From assembly GCA_016872605.1 (NCBI GenBank), contig VGZI01000022.1, forward strand, positions 1 through 48,707: a stretch of 48,707 nt of DNA, read 5' to 3'. The position numbers and the translations under genes were made by a program. Every line of letters starts with the position of its first letter. Position 1 is the first letter of the stretch. Below, piece by piece: positions 1-8,952 of this stretch. The notes beneath the pieces were generated by a model that saw only the letters and a program-made list of their open reading frames with translations, was not told the origin of the DNA and made no database searches. Origin of the DNA: Planctomycetota bacterium. GTDB lineage: Bacteria; Planctomycetota; Planctomycetia; Gemmatales; Gemmataceae.

Positions 1-326
1 CGAACGCCGTCCTCGGGGATAAAGACCTCGTTGAACTTGTGCCCCTCCTCGGGATTGGGCCGGACGAAGCCGAAGCCGGCGTCGGTTTTGCGAAAGATGC
101 CGGTGAGCGTGCCATGCCGGCTCACGGGGCGAACGTTGTTGCCTCTGCCGATCTCAATCTTGCCCTGGCGCAACAGCTCTTTGATGGCGGCTTTGAAGGC
201 GGCATTCTCTTCGGTCGGCACGCCCAGCTTGCGAGCGAGCGCCTTCGGCTTAACGGGCTGATAATTCGGATGGGCCACTGCAGCGAGAATACGCGACGGG
301 AGGGTGGACATGAGGACGTTTTCCAT
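1..326 (-). CDS. rnr: Ribonuclease R, N-terminal part (cut by window edge)
   Basis: Only the first ~108 codons are in the window. RNase R is a processive 3'-5' exoribonuclease that degrades structured RNA in the cytoplasm. The visible part reads MSTLPSRILAAVAHPNYQP, a winged-helix segment (KALARKLGVP..FKAAIKELLRQGKIEIGRG), then the start of the cold-shock/OB domain with GTLTGIFRKTDAGFGFVRP and FNEVFIPEDGV. This is the family's N-terminal layout; the RNB catalytic and S1 domains lie outside. Two in-frame ATGs exist, at 326 and 311 (MSTLPS); neither has a clear ribosome binding site. RNase II is less likely because the helix-turn-helix plus 'GFGFV' cold-shock arrangement is typical of RNase R. 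The gene diverges from the radical SAM gene at 730. Confidence 0.8.
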   Translation of the reverse strand, partial: MENVLMSTLPSRILAAVAHPNYQPVKPKALARKLGVPTEENAAFKAAIKELLRQGKIEIGRGNNVRPVSRHGTLTGIFRKTDAGFGFVRPNPEEGHKFNEVFIPEDGV

Positions 327-729
327 TGCACAGGACGACACCAGGACGGGGGCCGAGGTTCGCGGCGATTTCTATTTTATGAGCCGCCGCTTCCCGAGGC
401 GGCGCTCACGTGTGCCGATTCGCTGCAGAGCGATCGGAGACGCGTCAGCTGCAATCGAACAGGGTGAGTGGATGAAATATAAGAATTTATTCTCACAGAA
501 TAATATCGTAAAGGCCTCTTCCGGATACGAAATTCTTCTTGCTTGCGTCGCTGTCCGGCCGCGCTAATTGAGAAATTTTGCAAAAAGCGCGCATTTCTCC
601 CAACATCGCTCTTGTAATTCGGCAACATGCGTGTACTATTTGATTCTTAATAGGTTAGCGCGTCTGGCGCGAAGGGAACGCCAGGCCACGCTGGGATATC
701 TGGGTCCTGTCGGAGGTCACCGTTTTTTT
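327..729. other. Divergent intergenic region between rnr and the radical SAM gene
   Basis: No convincing gene. The centre (about 475-660) is much more AT-rich than its surroundings, as expected for promoters of two divergent genes. It holds a perfect 7-bp inverted repeat with a 3-base spacer at 487-503 (TTATTCT-cac-AGAATAA), which could be an operator or only a chance AT palindrome. GGAGG at 712-716 is the likely ribosome binding site of the gene starting at 730. Confidence 0.4.
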
Positions 730-2160
730 ATGTTCGATATCGAGGAGCGGTCCGGGATGGATGGACAACCCGCTCGGCAGCAAGATACCTGCTCGTTCGA
801 CGACGAAGAGCCTCCCGGTAAACCGAAACGCCACCCGCTCTGGCGTAAAGTCCCCAAAAAACTGTGGGACGATTGGCGCTGGCAGTCGCAAAATGCCATC
901 CGCTCTGTGCGGCAGCTTCGCGACTTGCTCCCCTTCAACCCCGATGAGCTTGAAGCAATCGGCAAACTGGAAGCCGAGTACAAACTCGCCATTCCGCCGT
1001 ACTACTTCTCACTCATCAATGTCGCCGACCCCAACGATCCGATTCGGCTTCAATCCGTCACCTCCCCTCTCGAAGCCAATTCCAACTTTGAGCTAGAAGA
1101 CCCGTTGGAGGAGGACAAGGATTCGCCGGTCCCCGGGATCACGCATCGGTATCCCGATCGTTGCCTGATGGTCACGACCCATGTCTGCACAATGTACTGC
1201 CGATTCTGCACTCGCAAACGCGCGACGATGGTGCGAGGCGGATGGGATGCGATCAGCCGCGATGACGAGCGCATGATTGAATACGTGCGCGAGCATCCAC
1301 AGATTCGCGATGTCATCGTCTCCGGCGGCGATCCCTTGACGTTGCCGCCCGCCAAGCTGAAGTATTTCCTGCACAGCCTGCGCGACATCCCGCATGTTGA
1401 TGTCATACGCATCGGAACGCGCGTACCGACGACGTTGCCCCAGCGACTCTACGATCCGGAAATGCTCGACATCTTGGAGAGCACGGAAAAAGTGTGGATT
1501 CAAACGCACTTCAACCATCCGCGCGAAATCACGCCGGAGGTGGCGCGCGTCTGCAAGAGTCTGTTGTGCCGAGGCATGCCGCTCAACAACCACACGGTGC
1601 TGATGAAAGGTGTGAACGACGACTTGGCGACCATGCGCAAGCTGATGCGGGCGTTGTTGCGCGTCAAGATTCGGCCGTACTACCTGTTCCATTGCGATCC
1701 AGTCATCGGCGCCGGGCACTTTCGGACATCGATCTGGAAGGGCTTGGAAATCATGGAGGGCTTGCGTGGCCACCTTTCCGGCCTGGCGATCCCGACCTAC
1801 GTCGTGGACGCTCCCCACGGCGGCGGCAAGATTCCGCTGCTGCCTAACTACCTCGTCTCCGCGTCCGACGATTGCGTGGTCCTTCGTAATTACGAAGGCA
1901 TGCTGGTTCGCTATCAGGCCGAGGACAAGCCCACGACGATCGAAGAGACGGCCAATCGCGGTGTCAGCCAGCTGATTCAGGGCACGAAGACAGCGATTGT
2001 GCCCCCCGATTCCGAACGGATGCAGCGTCGCCGGCAGTACTTGCAAACCAAGAAAGCCAAGGCCGAGGAAGAGTCGGCCAGCTGCTGCGACGCCCACGAG
2101 GAACCGCCGCCCGCAAAGAACGGCCGACGCCGGCTGACGCCGCTGCCGGTCGTGTCGTGA
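730..2160 (+). CDS. kamA: KamA-family radical SAM enzyme (lysine 2,3-aminomutase type)
   Basis: Probable PLP- and [4Fe-4S]/SAM-dependent aminomutase moving an amino group between adjacent carbons, as in lysine 2,3-aminomutase (lysine to beta-lysine). Visible family marks: WDDWRWQSQNAI near the N-terminus, the cluster motif CTMYCRFC (CxxxCxxC), the SGGDPL glycine-rich SAM site, and DAPHGGGKIPLLPNY with the PLP-binding lysine motif. The start at 730 (MFDIEERSG) follows GGAGG at 712-716; an alternative ATG at 757 follows AGGAG. The reading frame stays open further upstream to 568 but the family similarity does not. At about 476 residues it is longer than KamA (about 416) because of a basic, Cys-Cys-containing C-terminal tail. 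It could act on EF-P (EpmB type) instead, but the length and the N-terminal WRWQ region favour KamA. No partner gene is adjacent. Confidence 0.85.
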   Translation: MFDIEERSGMDGQPARQQDTCSFDDEEPPGKPKRHPLWRKVPKKLWDDWRWQSQNAIRSVRQLRDLLPFNPDELEAIGKLEAEYKLAIPPYYFSLINVADPNDPIRLQSVTSPLEANSNFELEDPLEEDKDSPVPGITHRYPDRCLMVTTHVCTMYCRFCTRKRATMVRGGWDAISRDDERMIEYVREHPQIRDVIVSGGDPLTLPPAKLKYFLHSLRDIPHVDVIRIGTRVPTTLPQRLYDPEMLDILESTEKVWIQTHFNHPREITPEVARVCKSLLCRGMPLNNHTVLMKGVNDDLATMRKLMRALLRVKIRPYYLFHCDPVIGAGHFRTSIWKGLEIMEGLRGHLSGLAIPTYVVDAPHGGGKIPLLPNYLVSASDDCVVLRNYEGMLVRYQAEDKPTTIEETANRGVSQLIQGTKTAIVPPDSERMQRRRQYLQTKKAKAEEESASCCDAHEEPPPAKNGRRRLTPLPVVS

Positions 2161-2186
2161 CGTTCTTCTCCAACACGGCAACTTCA

Positions 2187-2220
2187 AGCCACATGGTCAA
2201 TCTCATCTGACCATGTGGCT
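2187..2220 (+). terminator. Hairpin after the kamA-like gene
   Basis: A perfect 13-bp inverted repeat (agccacatggtca / tgaccatgtggct) around an 8-base loop begins 27 bases after the stop codon. There is no run of T after it, so it is either a non-canonical terminator or an mRNA 3'-end stabiliser. Confidence 0.5.
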
Positions 2221-2874
2221 CAATAACTTCCGACGGCGATACCATACCGGTCGTAGTTCAGCCCTATGTCTCATCCTGGGCAAAGCCAAGGGGTGGTCGA
2301 TTCCGTTACTCAGCGGATGGTATCACCAGAATTGCCACCATGGTGGATCATCCGAGGTGCCTCGACTGATCCCGAAATGATCTAAACAGATAATGTTCGT
2401 CGGCATTCTGAAACCTGTCAGCGGCCAGGATTGGTTGCTGGCGATCCGCTAGTACTTACCGTAGGGCAAGGTTGGCGGTGTCCTCAAATTTTGTTCGTGG
2501 ACACACTCGCCCGGCCCTCGATGCCAATGGGGAACTCGTTCAACACGACAATTATGTCACTGACAGTTTGGCCGGTACGAGTTATGTTTCTAAGAGCATC
2601 CTTAAGATCGAAATCACGTCGGACCAGGATTTCTCGGAGAGGATTCTCATGCTGTTGAGAGCTTGGTCCACAGTCCAGTGCTTCTCGCAAAAACTTACGG
2701 ATGTCTCGCCGCATGAGTTGCATCGCGTTGCGACTAGACACGTGGTAGCTCCTGTCAACATGCCAAGGAGATTCATGTGGTCATTCTTACACGGGCACAT
2801 GAAATTGGCCCAAAGCCTTGACGTCTACTGATGTTCGAGAAATCCGTCTACGGATACCTTGGTCCGAGCCGAAC
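2221..2874. other. Gene-poor stretch with unrecognised small frames
   Basis: About 650 bases of lower GC than the flanks, with no gene I can recognise. The best frame is on the minus strand at 2484-2741 (85 codons, MSSRNAMQLMRRD... with a charged, helical-looking middle). It has no visible ribosome binding site and no family I know, and plus-strand frames overlap it. I regard it as possibly decayed or foreign DNA. Confidence 0.3.
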
Positions 2875-5811
2875 CTACTCGCGCGTGATAAATTCGTCGA
2901 GATTGAGCAGGACGCGGGCCACCATCGACCACGGGCCGGCCTTCGCGTCTCGTTGAGAATCCAGATACGCCAGCACGCGGTCTTGCTCCAATTTCGATGG
3001 AGTGCGGCAAAAGCAGAGCTTGAACGCGTAGCCCACGCGTCCGGCATCGTCCGCTGGGCCTTCCTTCTGGATGCGCTCGCCCAGACCCTTGGCGATTTCG
3101 ACGAAGACAGGGTCGTTGGCCAGGTGCAGCGCCTGCAGGGGCGTGTTGGAGCGATTGCGCTTGGTGCAGGCGACCTGAGCGTCGGGCGCGTCGAACGTGG
3201 TCAGGAGTGGATGCTGACTTTGCCGCCAGATGAACGTGTACATGCCGCGGCGATAGCGGTCGGCCCCTTTGCTCTCCGGCCACGGGTGATTGTTCTGCGT
3301 AAACGCAAAGATTTCCGGCGGTTGCGGCGGATAGACGCCCGGACCGCCGATCTTGCGCGTCAACAAGCCGCTTGATGATAGAGCAGAATCGCGAATAATC
3401 TCGGCGTCGAGGCGAAGGCGATGTTGGCGAGCGAGCAGTTTGTTCTGCGGGTCCTTTTCGCGCAGGTCGGCGCGAAAACGCGACGCTTGGCGGTACACGG
3501 CGCTCATGACGATCATCTTGTGCATGCGTTTCAGAGACCATCCCAGGGGTTCGCTGCGCTCACCCCTGGGCGTCGCAGGGAGCATGAGCTCTAACGCGAG
3601 CCAATCCAGCAGTTCGGGATGCGTCGGCAGCGAGCCCTGGATGCCGAAGTCATTTTCCGTTTCAACGAGGCCTTTGCCGAAGTATTGCTGCCAGATGCGA
3701 TTCATCACGACGCGGGCCGTCAGCGGATTGTCGGCCGACACGAGCCACTTGGCCAGGTCAAGGCGATTCGGCGCCCTCACCCCTTGCCCCTCTCCCGGCG
3801 GGCGAGGGGTTGCCGCCAGCGGATTGAGGATCGCGAAGACGTTGGGTTGCACTTCATCGCCGAGGGTGAGAAAATCGCCGCGAAGTTGAATCTTGGTCAG
3901 GCGCGGCGCCTTGGCCTCGCGCATCACCAGCGTCGATTCGATCTGGGCATCGAGCGCCTTGATCTGCTTCTGTAATTCGACGACGCGCGCAGACAGCGGC
4001 GGCGCTTTGGTCAGCGCTTGCCGCAGCGCCTCCATCTCCTTCGGTGTTCGCTTGGCGCGATCCATCAGCACGATATTCTGCGCTTCGAGCGGCACGGCCA
4101 GGAATCGCTCCGACGCGAACGTGACGGCGATGCGGAATCGGCCCAGTGCGTAGCCGGCGTACTTCTTGCTATGCTTGAGCGTGAAGACGAATGCCTGGCC
4201 TTCGCGAACCGGGTGCGGTTTTTCGAGATAGTACAGCGCCTGGTGATCGCGACCGACGCCGCCGGAGATGCCCCAACCCTTCTCCAGGATCGGCAAGTCG
4301 CCCTGAGCGTAGTCGGCGATGGCCTTGCGAATCTTGTGTGGCACGCCGTCGGTTTCGAAGACGAAGTTGCTCAAGACGAAGTTGCCTCCACCCGATCGCC
4401 CCGGCCCGTTCATGGGAAAACTATCATGCGTCAATGCTTCGAGACGAATGGCAGTAATGGTCCCGGTCTCCGGCGCCACGCCATGGACGATGTAAGTCTC
4501 GAAATCGCTTCCCTTGCCGCTCGCCAGCACGGAGCGATCTTCAAGGACGTCCAGCTTCGCTTTCTCGGCTATCACGGTCTTCGGATAGATGATGCGCCAG
4601 CCGCCGTTGGTTTCCTTCTCCAAGTCGACGATGGCGTTCTCCAACTCGGCCGGCGACAGTTTTTTGGGCGGCGGCTGCTTCTTCGCCGCCGCCAGCTGCG
4701 CCTGCAAATTCTTGAGCCGTTTGTCCTGATCCGCCGTCGGCATCGATAGCTTCGGCTCCTCCATCGAATTGAGAAACGCGTAGAGCTGATAGTACTCCTT
4801 GTGGCTGATCGGATCGTACTTGTGCGAATGGCATTGAGCGCAGCCGACGGTCAGGCCGAGCCAAACGCTGCCGGTCGTATTGGTGCGATCCACGGTGCGT
4901 TCTACGCGGAACTGCTCCGGGTTGGTGCCCCCTTCTTCATTGAACGATGTATTGCGATGAAACCCCGTTGCGACGATCTGCTCATGTGTCGCATTCGGCA
5001 GCATATCGCCGGCGATTTGCTCGATAGTAAACCGGTCGAACGGCATATCCTTGTTGAAGGCGCTGATCACCCAGTCGCGCCAGGGCCAAATCGAGCGCTT
5101 GCCGTCGATAGTGTAGCCATTCGAGTCGGCGTATCTGGCGAGATCGAGCCAATGGCGCGCCTGCCGTTCGCCATAATGCGGAGACGCGAGCAGACGATCG
5201 ACGAGCTTCTCATACGCCGCTTGTGGCTTCGCGCTCGCCCACTCCTTCAAGAACTCATCGACTTCCGCCGGCGTCGGCGTTAGTCCAGTCAGATCCAGGG
5301 TGACACGGCGGATCAACGTGGCCGGATCCGCTTCCGGCGAAGGCGTGAGCCCTTCCTTGTCCAGGCGAGCGAGGATGAACGCGTCGATCGGATTCTTGAC
5401 CCAGGCCGCCGACTTAGCTGGCAACTTGGGCAGTTCCGACCGCTTCGGCTTGACGAACGCCCAGTGCGGCGTGTATTCCGCCCCCTGAACGATCCATCTC
5501 TTGAGAATCTCGATCTGCGCGGGCTTGAGCCGTTCACCGGCTTCCTCGGGGGGCATGCGGTCTTCGTTCGTAGCGGTGACGCGTTTGATGATCTTGCTGG
5601 CGTCCGGTTTGCCGGGCACGACGATCTTGCGCGCCAGCGCCCCTTCGCGCGTATCAAGCCGGATGCCGCTTTCTTGCAGTGCCGGGCCGTGGCACTTGAA
5701 GCAATGATTGGACAGAATCGGCCGAACGTCGCGTTGAAAGTCGATGGACTGCGCTGCGGCCGGAGCGACGCTGAGACCGAGCAAACCGAGGAACGCCAAT
5801 AGACGACGCAT
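2875..5811 (-). CDS. PSD1-type planctomycete cytochrome-like protein (PSCyt1-DUF1549-DUF1553)
   Basis: Large exported protein of a family expanded in planctomycetes, of uncertain biochemical role. It has a signal peptide (MRRLLAFLGLLGLSVAPAAA), then a PSCyt1 cytochrome c-like domain with the haem motif CFKCHG and DRMPPEE, then DUF1549 (PIDAFILARLDKEGL, LDLTGLTPTP, YGERQARHWLDLARYADSNG, a second Cys pair in GCAQCHSHKYDPI) and C-terminal DUF1553 (TARVVMNRIWQQYFGKGLV, NRSNTPLQALHLANDP). Haem binding is inferred from CxxCH. At 978 residues it is of usual length. The usual DUF1501 partner is not adjacent. Two short repeat-derived peptides interrupt it in frame (3772-3816 and 3542-3570). Start chosen at the signal-peptide Met. 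Confidence 0.9.
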   Translation of the reverse strand: MRRLLAFLGLLGLSVAPAAAQSIDFQRDVRPILSNHCFKCHGPALQESGIRLDTREGALARKIVVPGKPDASKIIKRVTATNEDRMPPEEAGERLKPAQIEILKRWIVQGAEYTPHWAFVKPKRSELPKLPAKSAAWVKNPIDAFILARLDKEGLTPSPEADPATLIRRVTLDLTGLTPTPAEVDEFLKEWASAKPQAAYEKLVDRLLASPHYGERQARHWLDLARYADSNGYTIDGKRSIWPWRDWVISAFNKDMPFDRFTIEQIAGDMLPNATHEQIVATGFHRNTSFNEEGGTNPEQFRVERTVDRTNTTGSVWLGLTVGCAQCHSHKYDPISHKEYYQLYAFLNSMEEPKLSMPTADQDKRLKNLQAQLAAAKKQPPPKKLSPAELENAIVDLEKETNGGWRIIYPKTVIAEKAKLDVLEDRSVLASGKGSDFETYIVHGVAPETGTITAIRLEALTHDSFPMNGPGRSGGGNFVLSNFVFETDGVPHKIRKAIADYAQGDLPILEKGWGISGGVGRDHQALYYLEKPHPVREGQAFVFTLKHSKKYAGYALGRFRIAVTFASERFLAVPLEAQNIVLMDRAKRTPKEMEALRQALTKAPPLSARVVELQKQIKALDAQIESTLVMREAKAPRLTKIQLRGDFLTLGDEVQPNVFAILNPLAATPRPPGEGQGVRAPNRLDLAKWLVSADNPLTARVVMNRIWQQYFGKGLVETENDFGIQGSLPTHPELLDWLALELMLPATPRGERSEPLGWSLKRMHKMIVMSAVYRQASRFRADLREKDPQNKLLARQHRLRLDAEIIRDSALSSSGLLTRKIGGPGVYPPQPPEIFAFTQNNHPWPESKGADRYRRGMYTFIWRQSQHPLLTTFDAPDAQVACTKRNRSNTPLQALHLANDPVFVEIAKGLGERIQKEGPADDAGRVGYAFKLCFCRTPSKLEQDRVLAYLDSQRDAKAGPWSMVARVLLNLDEFITRE
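3542..3570. repeat. Short palindrome inside the PSD1 gene
   Basis: cccaggggt and acccctggg form a perfect 9-bp inverted repeat around ttcgctgcgct. It is read in the host gene as TPRGERSEPLG, just before the conserved WSLKRMHK segment, where related proteins usually have no such peptide (recalled, not aligned here). I interpret it as an in-frame repeat insertion. Confidence 0.5.
3772..3816. repeat. In-frame GC-rich repeat inside the PSD1 gene
   Basis: The segment rich in ccctc/cccctctc encodes ATPRPPGEGQGVRA immediately before the conserved PNRLDLAKWLV motif of DUF1553. Low-complexity PPGEG.GVR peptides of this kind are not part of the domain. The same type of peptide appears in the second DUF1553 gene at a different place (30144-30197). 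Confidence 0.6.
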
Positions 5812-5994
5812 GGCAATCCTTCGAAAAGGTCGGGGATGAAACGAACCTGGGGCAGGATAGAGCTATCATCCATGCGTGGCGGGGGAATGTCAAGTGTTCG
5901 TTTAGCCGGCGTTCGTAGAACGCCGCGAGAGCGACCTTGCCCGCGATGAAAGGAATGAGTAATCTGGAATAGTCCGGCCCTCGCGCCGGGCGCC

Positions 5995-6083
5995 GGAGAG
6001 GTGGCAGAGTGGCCGATCGCGGCGGCTTGCTAAGCCGTTGTAGGGGTAACACCCTACCGCGGGTTCGAATCCCGCCCTCTCCG
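5995..6083 (+). tRNA. tRNA-Ser (anticodon GCT)
   Basis: Full cloverleaf: acceptor stem GGAGAGG pairs with CCTCTCC, discriminator G at 6083, anticodon loop TTGCTAA with anticodon GCT at 6029-6031, a long class II variable arm (GTAGGGG-taa-CACCCTAC) and the T-loop GGTTCGAATCC. It reads AGC/AGU serine codons. The 3' CCA is not encoded (GCAT follows). Confidence 0.95.
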
Positions 6084-6133
6084 CATTCCTTGAATCACCT
6101 CGGATCCAGCCGGTCGGACAACGGTTCCTCGCA

Positions 6134-7298
6134 TCACTTTCCCGACGCCAAGTAGGGAGCGAGCAGCTTCTTCGTGTCATATTCGCGCAGCACTTCCACA
6201 CGGCGATCCTGCAGCGACTGAAGCACTGCTTGGCACTTGCGTGCGTACTCGGCGGTGGCGCGAAACTCGTGGAGCGGCCGCCGTGATTCGACTTCCATGA
6301 AGGTGTTAAGTAGGGTAAATCCCTTGGTCAATTCGACGTCGATTCGCAGACTGCCGTTCGGCTCGACGGCGTGCTGCACGGTGTCTCCCAGCGCCCGCTT
6401 CCAGGCCCCGATGACGATTTTGAGGTCGGAGCTCGTGTTCGGATCGTCGCGCTTCATGTCGAGTTCTTCCAGGGCAACCTTCTTCGCGTGGTCCATCGTC
6501 ATGACGATTTGCTTCGAGTCTTCCTTGGTGAACGGCGCCGACAGCGTGATGCGCGACCCCTTGCGTTTCATCGCCACCTCGTTGCCGAATGCGGCTTTTT
6601 TCAGCGCCATCAGCGATGCCAACGAGATCGGCCCTTTGCGCGCAAGCTGCTTGGCGTTCGGATCGCTAGGCTTTGGCGTCGATTGGAACTCCCGGCGGAC
6701 CTGATCGGCGACCTCTTTGCGAAAATCGTCCCAGGTCCTTGGACGGGCTTTCGGATCGCCTTCGGACCGAATCGCTTCCTCGACTTCACGCAGAATTGCC
6801 ATGCACATCTCTTTGTTGACGAACTCGAGCAACTTGTCGGCAACTGCCCCCGGAGTTTCGCTCTCGTGCCAGATGCACACATGTTTGCGCTCGTTGAGAT
6901 AGAATCCGCCGACCTTGACTTTGATCGGCGACAAATCGATCGGAAATCGAATCGGCTTCGGGAACGCGATCTCATCCTTGAACCCTTCCGGCGGCTGCGC
7001 CAGGTTGAACTCATATATCATTCCCCCGTCTAGACGAATGAACGACGGCGGCGGTCCGAGAATTGCCGGTAGCGGCAGAATCAGGATGCTCGACTTCTTC
7101 TCAAGCACCGCATGAAGGTACTTCAACTCCTTGTCGTTATTCGTGGAGATGTCCGAGAAGACGTGCAGGCAAAAGAAACGAATCCTTGTCCTTGTCATAC
7201 CTCAAATAGAACTGATGCGTCGCCTCGATGCAACCGCTCGACGCGATGGCGAACATGCACAATAGAATGAGACTCGGCAGCCGCTTGATGGGAAACAT
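6134..7298 (-). pseudogene. Secreted lipoprotein of unknown function, split by a frameshift
   Basis: The frame starting at 7298 (GGAG upstream) begins MFPIKRLPSLILLCMFAIAS with lipobox SSGC, then IEATHQFYLRYDKDKDSF, after which it runs into a short unrelated tail. A second frame takes over at the same place (FCLHVFSDISTNNDKELKYL) and continues to the stop at 6134 for about 340 codons. One base removed near 7165-7178, where there is an A/T run, would join them as ...DKDKDSFFCLHVFSD. The joined product is a ~390-residue lipoprotein with a mixed alpha/beta body and no motif I recognise. Either the gene is broken, the base is a sequencing error, or ribosomes slip there. The downstream frame alone would lack a signal sequence. 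Confidence 0.6.
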
Positions 7299-7390
7299 GG
7301 TGGTCTCCAACGAGGATTTGGGTTGCCCGTATCCTATGCCGATGGACGCCCATGCCCACAATGCGATGTGCGAACATCAGAGGTGACACG

Positions 7391-7440
7391 CCGGAAGCGT
7401 AAGCGACGATTCTTGGGTTGACCGTCGCTTACGCTTCCGG
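7391..7440. repeat. Palindromic intergenic repeat ('CCGGAAGCGTAAGCGAC' family)
   Basis: Perfect 17-bp inverted repeat (7391-7407 and 7424-7440) with a 16-base spacer, between the 3' end of tdh and the start of the lipoprotein gene. It belongs to the same look-alike family as the hairpins at 35437, 45139 and 46992 (GAAGCGTAAGCGA core). It may terminate the tdh transcript. Confidence 0.7.
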
Positions 7441-7473
7441 CTCGTTGTTCGCGAGGCACATCTTCGCTATCGC

Positions 7474-8583
7474 TCACCCCACCGCCCAGGTCAGCACGAC
7501 CTTGCCGCAGTTGCCGGTAATCATGGCGTCGAAGCCCTTTTGGAATTCGTTCCACGAGTAGCGGTGCGTGACGATCGGGCTGATATCGAGGCCCGATTGT
7601 AGCATCACTGTCATGTAGTACCACGTCTCGTACATCTCACGGCCATAGATGCCTTTGAGCGTGAGCATGTTAAAGATGACGAGGTTCCAGTCGATGGCGA
7701 TTTCCTTGTCGGGGATGCCGAGGATGGCGACCTTGCCGCCGTGGGCCATGCTGGCGAGCATATCGCGGAAGGCCTGTCCGTTGCCGGACATTTCCAGACC
7801 GACGTCGAAACCTTCTTTCATGCCGAGCGAGGCCTGAACGTTCTTGAGCGTCTCGGTGCGAACGTCGACGACGCGGGTGGCGCCCAGCTTCTTGGCAAGC
7901 TCAAGGCGATACGGATTGACATCGGTGACGATGACATGGCGAGCGCCGGCGTGCTTGACGATTGCCGCCGCCATGCAGCCGATCGGCCCGGCGCCGGTGA
8001 TGAGCACGTCCTCGCCGAGGATGTCAAAGGAAAGAGCGGTGTGCACCGCGTTGCCATAAGGGTCGAAGATCGACTGGATGTCGCGCATGAGGGACGTGGG
8101 ATAAGGGGCGACGGGCGTGACGCCGTTCTCTCGGCCCTCGCCCTTTGCCTCTCGGCCCTCGTGCACCCAGACATTGGAGTACGGCAACGCGATGTACTCC
8201 GCGAAGGCGCCGGGGCGATTGACGCCGACGCCCTTGGTGTCCTTGCACAGATGCCGCCGTCCCGCAAGGCAGTTCCGACAACGCCCGCAGACCACGTGGC
8301 CTTCACCGGAGACGATTTCGCCGACGTGGAAGTCCTTGACGTTGGAACCAACCTCGACGATCGTGCCGACGAACTCATGGCCAATGACGAGCGGCACGGG
8401 GATCGTTTTCTGCGCCCAGGCGTCCCATTTGTAGATGTGCAAGTCGGTGCCGCAGATGCCGGTGCGCAGGACCTTGATCAGCACATCATTGATGCCGATG
8501 GTTGGCACCGGCACGTCATCGAGCCAAACGCCGACTTCGGGCTTGCATTTGATTAGGGCTTTCATGGTTTGCGGCATGGACAT
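7474..8583 (-). CDS. tdh: L-threonine 3-dehydrogenase
   Basis: Zinc-dependent medium-chain dehydrogenase oxidising L-threonine to 2-amino-3-ketobutyrate with NAD+. Visible: catalytic-zinc motif [13 protein letters not shown] and GHEFVGTI, structural-zinc cysteines [15 protein letters not shown], the [13 protein letters not shown] segment and [15 protein letters not shown] typical of Tdh, then the Rossmann motif GAGPIG and a DVN acidic switch. Compared with recalled E. coli Tdh, about 25 residues ([13 protein letters not shown]...) are inserted between VWVH and RDIQSIFD, replacing part of a loop (see 8086-8160). ATG at 8583 ([10 protein letters not shown]) is preferred; ATGs at 8577 and 8565 are alternatives. 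kbl, the usual partner (ketobutyrate CoA ligase), is not adjacent. Confidence 0.88.
   Translation of the reverse strand: MSMPQTMKALIKCKPEVGVWLDDVPVPTIGINDVLIKVLRTGICGTDLHIYKWDAWAQKTIPVPLVIGHEFVGTIVEVGSNVKDFHVGEIVSGEGHVVCGRCRNCLAGRRHLCKDTKGVGVNRPGAFAEYIALPYSNVWVHEGREAKGEGRENGVTPVAPYPTSLMRDIQSIFDPYGNAVHTALSFDILGEDVLITGAGPIGCMAAAIVKHAGARHVIVTDVNPYRLELAKKLGATRVVDVRTETLKNVQASLGMKEGFDVGLEMSGNGQAFRDMLASMAHGGKVAILGIPDKEIAIDWNLVIFNMLTLKGIYGREMYETWYYMTVMLQSGLDISPIVTHRYSWNEFQKGFDAMITGNCGKVVLTWAVG
8086..8160. repeat. In-frame repeat insertion inside tdh
   Basis: This 75-base stretch contains two direct copies of gagggccgagag on the minus strand, read as EGRE..GEGREN, followed by a Pro/Thr-rich linker. 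It sits in a loop of a highly conserved enzyme and resembles the GC-rich repeat between genes at 40665-40725. Confidence 0.55.
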
Positions 8584-8703
8584 TCTCGGTGGCGATATGA
8601 CTTGGAATCCAATGGGCATAATCTACGGATCATGTCTGTTAAGGTCAGAGCCTGAACGTCAGCGAGGGATGGTACAAATCTAGTGCCACACAATATAAGA
8701 TGA

Positions 8704-8952
8704 ATGAAAGCTATGCCACTGCGTGTCGATAGCGAGTGGATCCGACGAAAGGCGTGGTGCACATGAAAGGCGTTCTATATTATTACGACGACTAAGGGTG
8801 AGCCGATTGCCGTGCTTATCGATCTGAAAAAGAACTCCGAAATATGAGAGAACTTTCGCGATCTCATGATGATTGAGAAACGCCACGCCGAAGCGCCAAT
8901 TCCGTTCGACAAGGTCAAAGAAGACCTACGCAAGAAACGGAAGGTTTCGTGA
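8704..8952 (+). pseudogene. Phd/YefM-like antitoxin gene with two in-frame stop codons
   Basis: An 82-codon frame from ATG 8704 to the stop at 8950-8952 is interrupted by TGA at 8764 and TGA at 8845, with no frameshift. Between and after the stops the sequence still looks like an antitoxin: KAFYIITTTKGEPIAVLIDL (the family's 'TrnGkPvAVLv' core) and then ENFRDLMMIEKRHAEAPIPF ending in a basic tail. Such proteins neutralise a co-encoded RelE/ParE toxin and repress the operon. The last codons overlap the toxin start by four bases (GTGA), the normal coupling of such modules. Substitutions to TGA could have made both stops. Confidence 0.65.

Noticed and set aside
487..503. Operator-like palindrome TTATTCT/AGAATAA
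   Set aside because: Short, single copy and in AT-rich promoter DNA; kept only as a remark in the intergenic entry.
1093..2187. A 364-codon minus-strand open frame
   Set aside because: Antisense shadow of the radical SAM gene; no motif, no ribosome binding site.
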